15,406 nt of DNA from UBA4572 sp049965515. Lineage in GTDB: Bacteria; Nitrospirota; Leptospirillia; Leptospirillales; Leptospirillaceae. A program made the translations under genes and the position numbers. The notes below the pieces were generated by a model that was not told where the DNA came from, ran no database searches, and was given only the letters and a program-made list of their open reading frames with translations. Positions within the stretch are counted from its first letter, which is position 1, and each line of letters begins with the position of its first letter. Shown here in pieces: positions 1 through 6,853 of the stretch. Location: the NCBI GenBank assembly GCA_049965515.1, contig JBMFWG010000042.1, positions 1 through 15,406 on the forward strand. Direction: 5' to 3'.

Positions 1-417
1 AAACGGCCGGAAAACCTGACCGAGAGTCAGACCGCCCGTCTTGCGGATCTCCTGAAGCTCAACATCCAGTCGATCAAGGCCTATCTGCTGAGAGAAGACT
101 TCCAGCGCTTCTGGGAGTTCAAGAACGCCTCGGTCGCGGGACGCTTCCTGGACAGCTGGTGCAAACGCACCATGCGCACCAAGCTCGAACCCATGAAGAA
201 GGTGGCGAAAATGCTCCAAAACCACAAGCCCCTGATCATGAATTGGTTTGCGGCCCAAGGCACCCTTTCCAGCGGAGCCGTAGAGGGCTTAAATCTCAAG
301 GCAAAACTGACGATGAGAAAAGCGTTCGGTTTTCGCTCCACGGATTCCTTGAAAATTGCTCTTTATCATACACTTGGTAAATTACCGGATCCGCCGGGTA
401 CCCACGGATTCAGCTGA
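1..417 (+). CDS. ISL3-family (IS204/IS1001/IS1165-type) transposase, C-terminal part, 5' end outside window
   Basis: The reading frame is open from base 1 to the TGA at 415-417, giving 138 residues of the C-terminal end of a DDE transposase that cuts and joins insertion-sequence ends. The recognisable part is the block with LEPMKKVAK, then SSGAVEGLNLKAK and RKAFGFR. In ISL3-family enzymes the Glu of the VEGLN motif is the last residue of the catalytic triad. The protein ends normally (TLGKLPDP, then a short tail), so the 3' end looks intact. The start and the left inverted repeat lie outside the window, so it cannot be said whether the element is whole. It is on the strand opposite to every other gene here and stops 88 bp from the tRNA gene 3' end. 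Confidence 0.85.
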   Translation, partial: KRPENLTESQTARLADLLKLNIQSIKAYLLREDFQRFWEFKNASVAGRFLDSWCKRTMRTKLEPMKKVAKMLQNHKPLIMNWFAAQGTLSSGAVEGLNLKAKLTMRKAFGFRSTDSLKIALYHTLGKLPDPPGTHGFS

Positions 418-505
418 AGACCTTGATTTTTGAATGGCTCTGGGAGGCGATTGTTCCAAAAGTCAATTTTTCGAGAGGAGACTTTTAAGAAAATGGCTCA
501 AAATA
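418..505. other. short non-coding gap between transposase and tRNA-Val 3' end
   Basis: This 88-bp stretch must hold the right end of the insertion sequence, or a remnant of it, and any terminator for the tRNA transcript. A 7-bp inverted repeat is visible, AAAAGTC at 458-464 and GACTTTT at 480-486, separated by 15 bases. It is neither GC-rich nor followed by a clear T run on the minus strand, so it is a weak terminator candidate at best. I could not recognise a typical ISL3 terminal repeat. Confidence 0.4.
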
Positions 506-581
506 TGGTAGGCGGAGCGGGGATCGAACCCGCGACAACAGCTGTGTAAGAGCTGTGCTCTACCGACTGAGCTATCCGCCT
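506..581 (-). tRNA. tRNA-Val (anticodon UAC), CCA encoded
   Basis: Read on the minus strand, all 76 positions fit a tRNA cloverleaf. The acceptor stem AGGCGGA/TCCGCCT pairs over 7 bp. The D stem is GCTC/GAGC around AGTCGGTA. The anticodon stem is CAGCT/AGCTG with loop CTTACAC (anticodon TAC, reading GUA and other Val codons). The T stem is GCGGG/CCCGC with loop TTCGATC. The discriminator is A and CCA is encoded at 508-506. The 5' ten bases overlap the end of the upstream thioesterase gene, so this tRNA may be processed from that mRNA or have a promoter inside the coding sequence. No other tRNA is adjacent in the window. Confidence 0.97.
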
Positions 582-1045
582 GAGGGAAGAGAGGTCTCTG
601 AAAAGGAGGGGGCCACCGGAGCCGAATCCTCCTCGGCACAAGGAGTTAGGAGCGCGAAGACCGCATCGGGCAGGGAAACCACGCGCCCCTCTTCGTCGAC
701 GGGAACCAGAATCGTGGAACCCAGGGCCGCCACCACCCCCGACGAGGTCTCGGTCACCCGGTAGGAAAACTCCAGGATGCGGCGCCCCACACGCACAAGG
801 CGAGTCTCAATGACGGCGAGATCGTCGTAGCGAAGGCTTCCCGTGTAGCGGCATTCGAGCTTGGCCACCACAAGAAAGACCCCCCCCTCCTCCATCGCCC
901 GGTAATCAAAACCTTTGGCCCGGCAATATTCGGCCCGCCCCATCTCGAACCAGACGGGGTAGTGGGAATGATGGGCCCGTTTTTGGGCATCGGTTTCCGA
1001 ATAACGAACACGGAAGGGCATGAGTGTCGGCATGAAAGGAATCAT
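572..1045 (-). CDS. YbgC/4-hydroxybenzoyl-CoA thioesterase-like hotdog protein
   Basis: This is a 157-residue cytoplasmic hotdog-fold protein expected to hydrolyse an acyl-CoA thioester; the substrate is not predictable. The family signature is near the start: RVRYSETDAQKRAHHSHYPVWFEMGR, here broken as RVRYSETD (residues 12-19) and HHSHYPVWFEMGR (25-37). The Asp of the ETD triplet (D19) sits at the position of the conserved active-site Asp. It is followed by VVAKLECRYTGSLRYDDL, the second conserved strand. The last 25 residues are Ser/Pro-rich and probably disordered. The start is uncertain: ATG at 1045 is used here, but a TTG at 1069 lies 9 nt after a good GGAGGAG site (1085-1079), GTG 1093 is also in frame, and ATG 1021 would begin right at the domain. 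The TAG stop (574-572) lies within the tRNA-Val gene. Confidence 0.85.
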   Translation of the reverse strand: MIPFMPTLMPFRVRYSETDAQKRAHHSHYPVWFEMGRAEYCRAKGFDYRAMEEGGVFLVVAKLECRYTGSLRYDDLAVIETRLVRVGRRILEFSYRVTETSSGVVAALGSTILVPVDEEGRVVSLPDAVFALLTPCAEEDSAPVAPSFSETSLPSGG

Positions 1046-1086
1046 GCCACCACCCCGCCGGGATTTCAAGGGGACACGCTCCTCCC

Positions 1087-1677
1087 TTACCACATCATGG
1101 GCATCATGGGCCCCATCATATAGGGATCCATCATCCCCGGATCCATCATGCCCCCGGGATCCATCATCATGGGGTCGGGAGGAGGAGCCGGAGCCTCGGC
1201 ATGGAGATGGATCGCCCGGACCACGGGAATTCTCTTGGTGCTGTTTTGCCCCATGACGACGCGCATGGGGGGCCGGATCGCACCGATGACCTCCACCGTA
1301 TGCCCGGGCTTGAAGCGATCCTTGGGAAGGGGCATGTCGGTCTCGATGGCGAAGTCTCCCCGGGATTGCTGACGGGTTTCGGGGAGGAAGGTCGGGTCAA
1401 GAGGATACTCCCTCACAAAAACAAGCGAAAGAGGCGTTCCTCGCTTCACCGAGATAATCTTTCCGCCCAGGATCACCCGCTGCCCCTCCATCGACTTCAT
1501 GTGGTGGTCGACATCACGGAAGAGAATATCCCGATCGCTCTGGGCAATCTCAGACTTCGTAAAGGGAGGAGAGGGCTCGAAGAGAGAGCAGGCCGAAAGG
1601 GCGCTGCCCGTTCCGAGAAGAATCAGAACGAGCAGGGCTCTTGCCCCGACTCCCGGGATTTTACAAGTTTTTTTCAT
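1087..1677 (-). CDS. Slp-like outer-membrane lipoprotein with Met-rich C-terminal tail
   Basis: This is a 196-residue exported lipoprotein. It has a basic start (MKKTCK), a hydrophobic segment (13-26) and a lipobox LSAC with Cys30 as the lipidated residue. The middle (about 43-135) resembles the Slp family of small outer-membrane lipoproteins: a DRDILFRDVD region, then EGQRVILGGKIISVKRG, REYPLD, and a GHTVEVIGAI strand near the end. After a Pro/Ala linker the last 27 residues (170-196) contain 13 Met in MM or MMM clusters separated by Asp, Pro and Gly, ending in Trp. Such a tail is not part of Slp and could bind soft metals such as Cu(I) or Ag(I); that is inference. The ATG at 1677 has GAGG at 1688-1685, spacing 7. 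It follows the pel operon by 95 bp in the same direction. Confidence 0.75.
   Translation of the reverse strand: MKKTCKIPGVGARALLVLILLGTGSALSACSLFEPSPPFTKSEIAQSDRDILFRDVDHHMKSMEGQRVILGGKIISVKRGTPLSLVFVREYPLDPTFLPETRQQSRGDFAIETDMPLPKDRFKPGHTVEVIGAIRPPMRVVMGQNSTKRIPVVRAIHLHAEAPAPPPDPMMMDPGGMMDPGMMDPYMMGPMMPMMW
1124..1167. repeat. short imperfect direct repeats encoding the Met/Asp/Pro tail
   Basis: The plus-strand 11-mer GGATCCATCAT occurs three times, at 1124-1134, 1139-1149 and 1157-1167, with periods of 15 and 18 bp (multiples of 3). On the minus strand these encode MMDP units of the lipoprotein tail. Related ATCATGG units extend to about 1094. The in-frame periods would let the tail grow or shrink by slippage without frameshift. 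Confidence 0.75.
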
Positions 1678-1772
1678 GACAAATCCTCAAAGAGTACTGT
1701 TTTGGCGTCAGATCTCTCCGGCCCCTGAACATCTGGCATTTCGGCGCCTGTCTTTGTCCGTTTCATCTTACG
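1678..1772. other. gap between the end of the pel operon and the lipoprotein gene
   Basis: This 95-bp stretch contains no ORF and no convincing hairpin with a T run, so I see no terminator for the pel transcript. It contains the ribosome site for the lipoprotein gene (GAGG, 1688-1685). Read-through from pel into the lipoprotein and thioesterase genes is possible; a local promoter is not obvious by eye. Confidence 0.45.
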
Positions 1773-4700
1773 CTATTTTGCCATCACCCGATAGAGAGTC
1801 CCTGAGGCAAGGCGGGTGAGAACAAGACGGCCGGTGTCATCCGTACGCAGGATACGCTGGTCTCGGCCCCCCTTCTCCACAAGAGTATAGTCCGTCGAGG
1901 GGAGCAAGCCCCTCCAGACCACCCGGTCAGCCGGGACCCATCCATTATAAACGAAAGCGACCTCCCGAGGGGAGAGGACCCCCACCGGGGAGACATAGCC
2001 TGTTGCCCGGGAGAGAAAAACTCCCTTCGGAGGAGCTCCGGACAGACACAAACGCGCACTCTTTCCCCCCGGCACAAGATAGAGATAGAGGCTTCCCTCC
2101 CTGTGGCGATAGCCAATCACCCCCCGTGAGCAGGAAAGATCGGGGTAGAGGGCCGACGCATGATCGAATCTCACCGTGGTGTCGGCCCCGTATTTGGAGA
2201 CCCGATAGAGTGTTTTTTGACCGTTTTTCAAAAGATCGAAACGGGCGGCAATGTACCCCTTTTCCACCGCCACAAACTGCGAAGAAAAGAGCGGGGCGAT
2301 TTGTTGGCGCTGCACCCAGGCAAGGACTTGACGGAGAGCATTGAGTGAGGACTCGCGCTGGCCCGCATAAAAGTGGAAGTAGACATCGATGGGATCGACC
2401 CGTCGGGGACGGTCGGTGCGAAGAAAGGTCTTGGTGACGTTCAGATAGCCATAATAAGGTCCCTTCCAGTCATTGGTCAGAATATAGTCGTTGACGTCAC
2501 TGTTGAAATACTGGATGTAAGGGCCGACCCGGCGAAAATAAGGGAAGACGAAGGTGTAGGAGGGGGCATTGTTGTCGAATCGGGTATCTGACCCGTTGAG
2601 ATTGTCAACGCCCGTCCCCTCAAGTTCCCGCAGAGCCTCCGGACCCGGCCGTGTGTCTCCGCTCCATTGCAGAAGGCGAACGGTTTTTCCCGGGGGAAGA
2701 AGGTGCCGGTTGATATAGTCAATCGAACCCCGGATCTCCGTCTCAAGGTTCAGGCGATAGTGGGGGATCTCAATGTGGATCGGCCCTTCATCCTTTTGTT
2801 TTTTGGTTGGCACCCAGTAAAAGGGGTGGCTGAAAGTATGGGAGCCCGCCTCGACATTGGGCAGGGAAAAGATCTTTCGGGCCCAGTAGACCCGGGCCCG
2901 GGATCCCTGTACTGCCGGGTCGATCTGGCTTGTGATGACCGAAACGGTAAAGGGCAAGGGAGTGGGCCGGAAGATCTCCCGGTAGAGGACCTCTGCGGAC
3001 ATCCGCCGCCGCTTGTAGTGGGAGAGAGTTTCGAAGGCATCCCCGTCAACCTGGCTGTAGAAGATCCGGTTGCCATTGAGAGTCGTGAGGTCCATCCGGG
3101 GAAGGTTGCGGCAGCGAAGAAGCCTTTCCAAAAAGCGGAAGGGATTGACAAACCAGAGAGTATGGTCGGCATCGAGTGACGACCAGCGAATCATGAAAGG
3201 GTCGAAGACCATTCCCCCCCAGGGAGCCAGCATCCCGTATGGACTTTCCAACCCATCATTTCTCGCCTCGTTGCTCTTTACACCCAAAAAAATCGAATTC
3301 TCCGGCGAAAGGCTCACCAGCGGACGAAAGGTTGCCGGCGTGAGCGGCAAAGGGTACTCGAAGCCCTCCATCCTGGAGTCCCGATGGCCATAGTCGAGAT
3401 CGAAGGGATTGGTGTCCCAGACCCCCTCGCGCTTGAGCCCCATGCGCAGAAGGACCCGGTCCCGAAGCAGGCCGGCCGCCTCGTAGTTCGGATCGCCCTT
3501 CCGTCGCTCCGGGAAGTCTTCGAGGATCGCGAAGGGAATCTTTTTGTCGAGGAGACCCGAGACAAAGCGCCAGAAGGCCAGGGAGTCCGGGAGGGGATTC
3601 CGGTCGATCTGCAGGAAGACGGCTCGATATCCCGTGAGTGAGGCCGGATCGGGAAAGCCCCGGGTCATTTTACGGTAGACAGCATCAAATCCCAGATAGT
3701 TGAGAGGGAACTCCCAATAAGCCCGGAAGTTGTTGGCATCGTTCGTCTCCTTTCGGAGCCCGTAGTAGAGGACATAGCAGGTGCGATGGATCGGCCCCGA
3801 AGAAACTCCCCTCCCCTCCGTTCTTTCGGCAGCGTGGGACAGAGAAGGAAAGAGCCCGGACAGGATCCCCAAAACGAGAAGTCCCGCCATCGCCGCGCGC
3901 CCCCGCTCTTTTTGGGAGGGGCTTGGGGGAATGACCAGATCCTCGCCTTCTTTTCGAAATTCCTCCTGAATACGCTCCTCCGAGGGCTTCATGAAGACGG
4001 TAAACTCAAAATCGTAGACCCCCCGGTCCACCAGATAATATCCATAGAGAGCCGAGACCAGACACGCTGTCAGGTACCCCATCCCTTCGAGACGGGGGCT
4101 GACGTTCCAAAGAAGGAGGGTAAGGCCGGCGTTTGACAGGAGGAGGACCCAGGCCAGGGCACTGACCATCTTTTGCTGGTTGAAATAAAGAAGAAGGGTG
4201 AACTCAAGGGTGAGGGTGACCTGGCACAATCCCCCCAGGGCCCCCAGGCGAAAGATCGGGAGAGCCAGAAGGTCGGCGTGGAAGAGGGAGAGGATCCCGT
4301 GTCCATTCAGCACCACAAGGAAGGTCACGGCCCCCTGGATCTTCAGGATATACCCCAGTCCCCGCTTGAGGAAGGCCACCATCCGCGCCTTGGCCTCCAA
4401 GACTTCATCCAGAGGTCTGCGCCCTCCAAGAAGGTTGAAGACCTCCCGGTAGTGCTCGTAGAAGCCGGTCTCAAAGTAAAAGACAAATAGAGCCAGCGTA
4501 GGAATAACCGTCAAAAGCGAAAAAAACATCGCGATATCGTAGAGGCGGTTCACACGGATATACCCCACAATCTGCTCCGATCCGGGTCCGTACCAGAAGA
4601 GGATCTTGTCGACCCAGATCCCCAATGTCATGACAAGACCCAGAACCATGAGGGGGACCCGACGGCGAAGAAAGGCGACGAAGGAGCGGTTCCAGCGGAT

Positions 4701-5345
4701 CTCTCCGGGAAACTCCACAAAGATCCTCGCTCCCAGAAGCGCGACAATGACCCCTTCTCCAAAGAGGTATCCCAAGAGAGCCCCGGCCGTCCCCCCATGG
4801 CGGGCCCCATAGAGGGTCCCGGCCACAGAGATTCCCACCCCCAGGAGAAAGGCCGCCCCGACCGATTTGTAGTCGTGGAGGGTCGAGACCAGGGAGGTCG
4901 TAACCCACAGAAGAATCAGAACGACGAGGAGGCCATAGTATCCGAGACTCTCGGGCAGTCCGAGATGCAGGGGAAGAACGAGGAGTCCCGCCATCGGTAC
5001 ACCGAAGAGCAGGGCCAGGGCCACGGAGGTGATGTAAATCGAGCGGATGTCGGAAAACTGCCTCTCGAAGAAGCGGTCGGCCACGAAACGGGTCGCGGCC
5101 AGTTGAATGATGGAGACCATGACAAGCGAGGCAAAGAAGGCAAACGTGACGAGTGAGCGAAAGAGAAGGTAGTCCCGGACCCGGGTAAAGGAGCCGAGGC
5201 TTGAATAGCTTACAATCAGAAGTCCCACTGTCGTGAGAAGCCAGGGACCGGCAGCCACGAGGGCGGAGAGGACGAAGGCTCCCGCAAGAGAGGAGAGATC
5301 CTCCCGAGCCACAAGCTTGCGCAGGACAAAACCAATACCCGCCAT
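1773..5345 (-). CDS. pelG: PelG-PelA fusion: Pel exporter membrane subunit joined to PelA deacetylase half
   Basis: This 1190-residue protein combines two Pel functions. Residues 1-455 are PelG, an inner-membrane MOP-flippase-like exporter subunit: it starts MAGIGFVLRKL as PelG does and has about 12 hydrophobic segments between 20 and 438. Residues 456-485 are a charged linker. Residues 486-506 are one more hydrophobic segment with signal-peptide character (basic residues before it, SLSHAA at its end). Residues about 519-750 match the alpha/beta domain that follows the hydrolase in PelA. Residues about 758-1025 are a CE18-type deacetylase with D767-G-D769, H836-TFS-H840 and H991 (YFHFYAG) in the positions of the metal and catalytic residues. 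Residues 1030-1190 are beta-rich, like the PelA end. The usual PelG is about 450 residues. The start ATG (5345) shares 1 nt with the pelF stop (TGATG) and has GGGAGGG just upstream. ATG 3890 (Met486) could be an internal start. The stop is TAG 1775-1773. Confidence 0.93.
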   Translation of the reverse strand: MAGIGFVLRKLVAREDLSSLAGAFVLSALVAAGPWLLTTVGLLIVSYSSLGSFTRVRDYLLFRSLVTFAFFASLVMVSIIQLAATRFVADRFFERQFSDIRSIYITSVALALLFGVPMAGLLVLPLHLGLPESLGYYGLLVVLILLWVTTSLVSTLHDYKSVGAAFLLGVGISVAGTLYGARHGGTAGALLGYLFGEGVIVALLGARIFVEFPGEIRWNRSFVAFLRRRVPLMVLGLVMTLGIWVDKILFWYGPGSEQIVGYIRVNRLYDIAMFFSLLTVIPTLALFVFYFETGFYEHYREVFNLLGGRRPLDEVLEAKARMVAFLKRGLGYILKIQGAVTFLVVLNGHGILSLFHADLLALPIFRLGALGGLCQVTLTLEFTLLLYFNQQKMVSALAWVLLLSNAGLTLLLWNVSPRLEGMGYLTACLVSALYGYYLVDRGVYDFEFTVFMKPSEERIQEEFRKEGEDLVIPPSPSQKERGRAAMAGLLVLGILSGLFPSLSHAAERTEGRGVSSGPIHRTCYVLYYGLRKETNDANNFRAYWEFPLNYLGFDAVYRKMTRGFPDPASLTGYRAVFLQIDRNPLPDSLAFWRFVSGLLDKKIPFAILEDFPERRKGDPNYEAAGLLRDRVLLRMGLKREGVWDTNPFDLDYGHRDSRMEGFEYPLPLTPATFRPLVSLSPENSIFLGVKSNEARNDGLESPYGMLAPWGGMVFDPFMIRWSSLDADHTLWFVNPFRFLERLLRCRNLPRMDLTTLNGNRIFYSQVDGDAFETLSHYKRRRMSAEVLYREIFRPTPLPFTVSVITSQIDPAVQGSRARVYWARKIFSLPNVEAGSHTFSHPFYWVPTKKQKDEGPIHIEIPHYRLNLETEIRGSIDYINRHLLPPGKTVRLLQWSGDTRPGPEALRELEGTGVDNLNGSDTRFDNNAPSYTFVFPYFRRVGPYIQYFNSDVNDYILTNDWKGPYYGYLNVTKTFLRTDRPRRVDPIDVYFHFYAGQRESSLNALRQVLAWVQRQQIAPLFSSQFVAVEKGYIAARFDLLKNGQKTLYRVSKYGADTTVRFDHASALYPDLSCSRGVIGYRHREGSLYLYLVPGGKSARLCLSGAPPKGVFLSRATGYVSPVGVLSPREVAFVYNGWVPADRVVWRGLLPSTDYTLVEKGGRDQRILRTDDTGRLVLTRLASGTLYRVMAK

Positions 5346-6853
5346 CAGCCCTCCCCCATCCGGTAGATCTCCCGATAGGCCGAAAAGACGGCCTCTTCCC
5401 GATAGAAGCGCTCCATTCGGATCCGAGCCGCCCGTCCCATTCTCCTCCTGAGCTCCTCGTCCCGGAGGATCCTGAGAATCGCCAAAGCTGTTTCATCAGG
5501 ATTTCCAACCGACGTCACGATGCCTCCCGGTCCCAAAAGGCGATCTTCCCGCAGCCGCCCATTGATAAGTTCGTCACAGGCCCCGACACGGGTCGCCACC
5601 GTGGGAACTTCATAAACGGCTCCTTCCATGATCACCAGCGGCTGCGCCTCGGAGAGCGACGTCAGGACAAGGAGGTCAAGGGTTGGCAAATAGTCATCCA
5701 CCCGCACCGACCCCAAAAAGGTGACCTTGTCGGAGATCTCCAGAAGCTCCACGAGATTCTGGCACTCCCGGGCATATTCCGGATCCTGGTCCATGGGTCC
5801 CATAATCAGGATCCTCACCTTGGGATACTGATCGATCACCAGGCGGCAGGACTGAATGAATGTCTTGACGTCCTTGATGGGAACCACCCGTCCAATAAAG
5901 CCCACGATCCGTTCTTCTCCGGAGACTCTGGGAGCCGGAGCAGGAACGGGCCTCTCCCCGAGGGCAATCCCGTTGGGAATCACCCGGGTTTTTTCCGGAT
6001 CGGCCCCGTCCCGGATCTGGAGCCTCCGATTCCCCTCAAAAAGCGTCACGATCGTATCGGAGTAATGATAGACGATCCTCCCTAACTGCTCGAAGATCCT
6101 CATCCAGAACCCCTTGACCGTTCCCCGGATGGGACGCACCGTCGCCTCCTCCTCATGACTCTTGCCGATCCACTGGGCCAGGGCGATCTCGATCTTTCGT
6201 TCGCGCGTATAAAGGCCATGCTCGGTGAGGACAAAGGGGCGGTCGTAGGCCAGCTTGCCCATGACCCCCAGCATGCCGGCATAGCCCGAGGCCAGCGAAT
6301 GGTAAAGTCGGGCCCGGGGAAGCGGCGCCGAGAGAAGGGCAAAGAGGGGGAGATGAGTTGTCCTCCACATCCAGAAAAAGTCGATGAAGGATTCATGGGC
6401 AAACTGGGCCTGATAGAACTCCCCAATGAGGGACCAGGCCTGCCGTCCCACCGAAAGAGTCCGGAAGAGCTCGGGGGAAAACCCCGTCTTTCGGAAGCGC
6501 TCGAAGAGGGTCCGGAAGGCTTCGGGATGTCCCCCCAAAAGCCCGGTATGAAAGGAGCGGAGCATCTCAATCAAGCGTCTCTCCTCCTCCGGCGGCAAGA
6601 CTCCCCCCTTTTCCTCCAGGAGCTTTGCGGCGCCCCCCAGAGGGAGCGTCGTGACGCCCACGACGTTGTCCGGCCGGGGAAATCGCCAGGGACCGGGATC
6701 CTTCTCGGCAATAAGGCAGTAGAGATGAAAACGGATCTCCGGAAGATGTGTGATCAGCTGGTGGGTCCAGGAGGAGACCCCTCCGGTCACAAAGGGATAG
6801 GTTCCCTCGAGAATAAGGCAGACATCGGCCAACTCCTCGCGTTTATCAATCAT
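5345..6853 (-). CDS. pelF: PelF, GT4-family glycosyltransferase of Pel synthesis
   Basis: This 502-residue cytosolic GT-B glycosyltransferase should polymerise the Pel chain from UDP-sugar at the inner-membrane PelDEG complex. The length matches known PelF (about 507). The N-terminal signature ADVCLILEGTYPFVTGGVSSW starts at residue 9 (ADVCLILEGTYPF, then VTGGVSSW). TEHGLYTRER (210-219) lies in the first Rossmann half. GRVVPIKD (321-328) supplies the Arg and Lys that contact the donor phosphates. E402-x7-E410 (SEAQPLVIMEG) is the retaining GT4 EX7E motif. The start is ATG 6853, which overlaps the pelE stop as ATGA and has GGGAGG at 6863-6858. An in-frame upstream extension to 6958 exists but lies wholly in pelE and precedes the family start, so it is rejected. 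No odd features are seen; this is the best-conserved gene of the operon. Confidence 0.96.
   Translation of the reverse strand: MIDKREELADVCLILEGTYPFVTGGVSSWTHQLITHLPEIRFHLYCLIAEKDPGPWRFPRPDNVVGVTTLPLGGAAKLLEEKGGVLPPEEERRLIEMLRSFHTGLLGGHPEAFRTLFERFRKTGFSPELFRTLSVGRQAWSLIGEFYQAQFAHESFIDFFWMWRTTHLPLFALLSAPLPRARLYHSLASGYAGMLGVMGKLAYDRPFVLTEHGLYTRERKIEIALAQWIGKSHEEEATVRPIRGTVKGFWMRIFEQLGRIVYHYSDTIVTLFEGNRRLQIRDGADPEKTRVIPNGIALGERPVPAPAPRVSGEERIVGFIGRVVPIKDVKTFIQSCRLVIDQYPKVRILIMGPMDQDPEYARECQNLVELLEISDKVTFLGSVRVDDYLPTLDLLVLTSLSEAQPLVIMEGAVYEVPTVATRVGACDELINGRLREDRLLGPGGIVTSVGNPDETALAILRILRDEELRRRMGRAARIRMERFYREEAVFSAYREIYRMGEG

Noticed and set aside
458..486. AAAAGTC/GACTTTT inverted repeat as tRNA terminator or IS end
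   Set aside because: The stem is A/T-rich with a 15-base loop and no T run after it, and it does not match an ISL3 terminus I recognise; it is only noted in the gap entry.
1094..1175. CRISPR-like or regulatory repeat
   Set aside because: The short repeats are in frame and fully explained by the Met/Asp/Pro tail of the lipoprotein.
1773..5345. PelG-PelA fusion as an assembly error
   Set aside because: The frame is continuous, both halves are complete at the junction, and the linker plus hydrophobic segment make topological sense; sequencing error cannot be fully excluded.
4471..5508. 345-codon minus-strand frame overlapping the start of pelG and end of pelF
   Set aside because: It is a shifted frame of two well-identified genes and its product is Gly/Ser/Arg-rich without family features.
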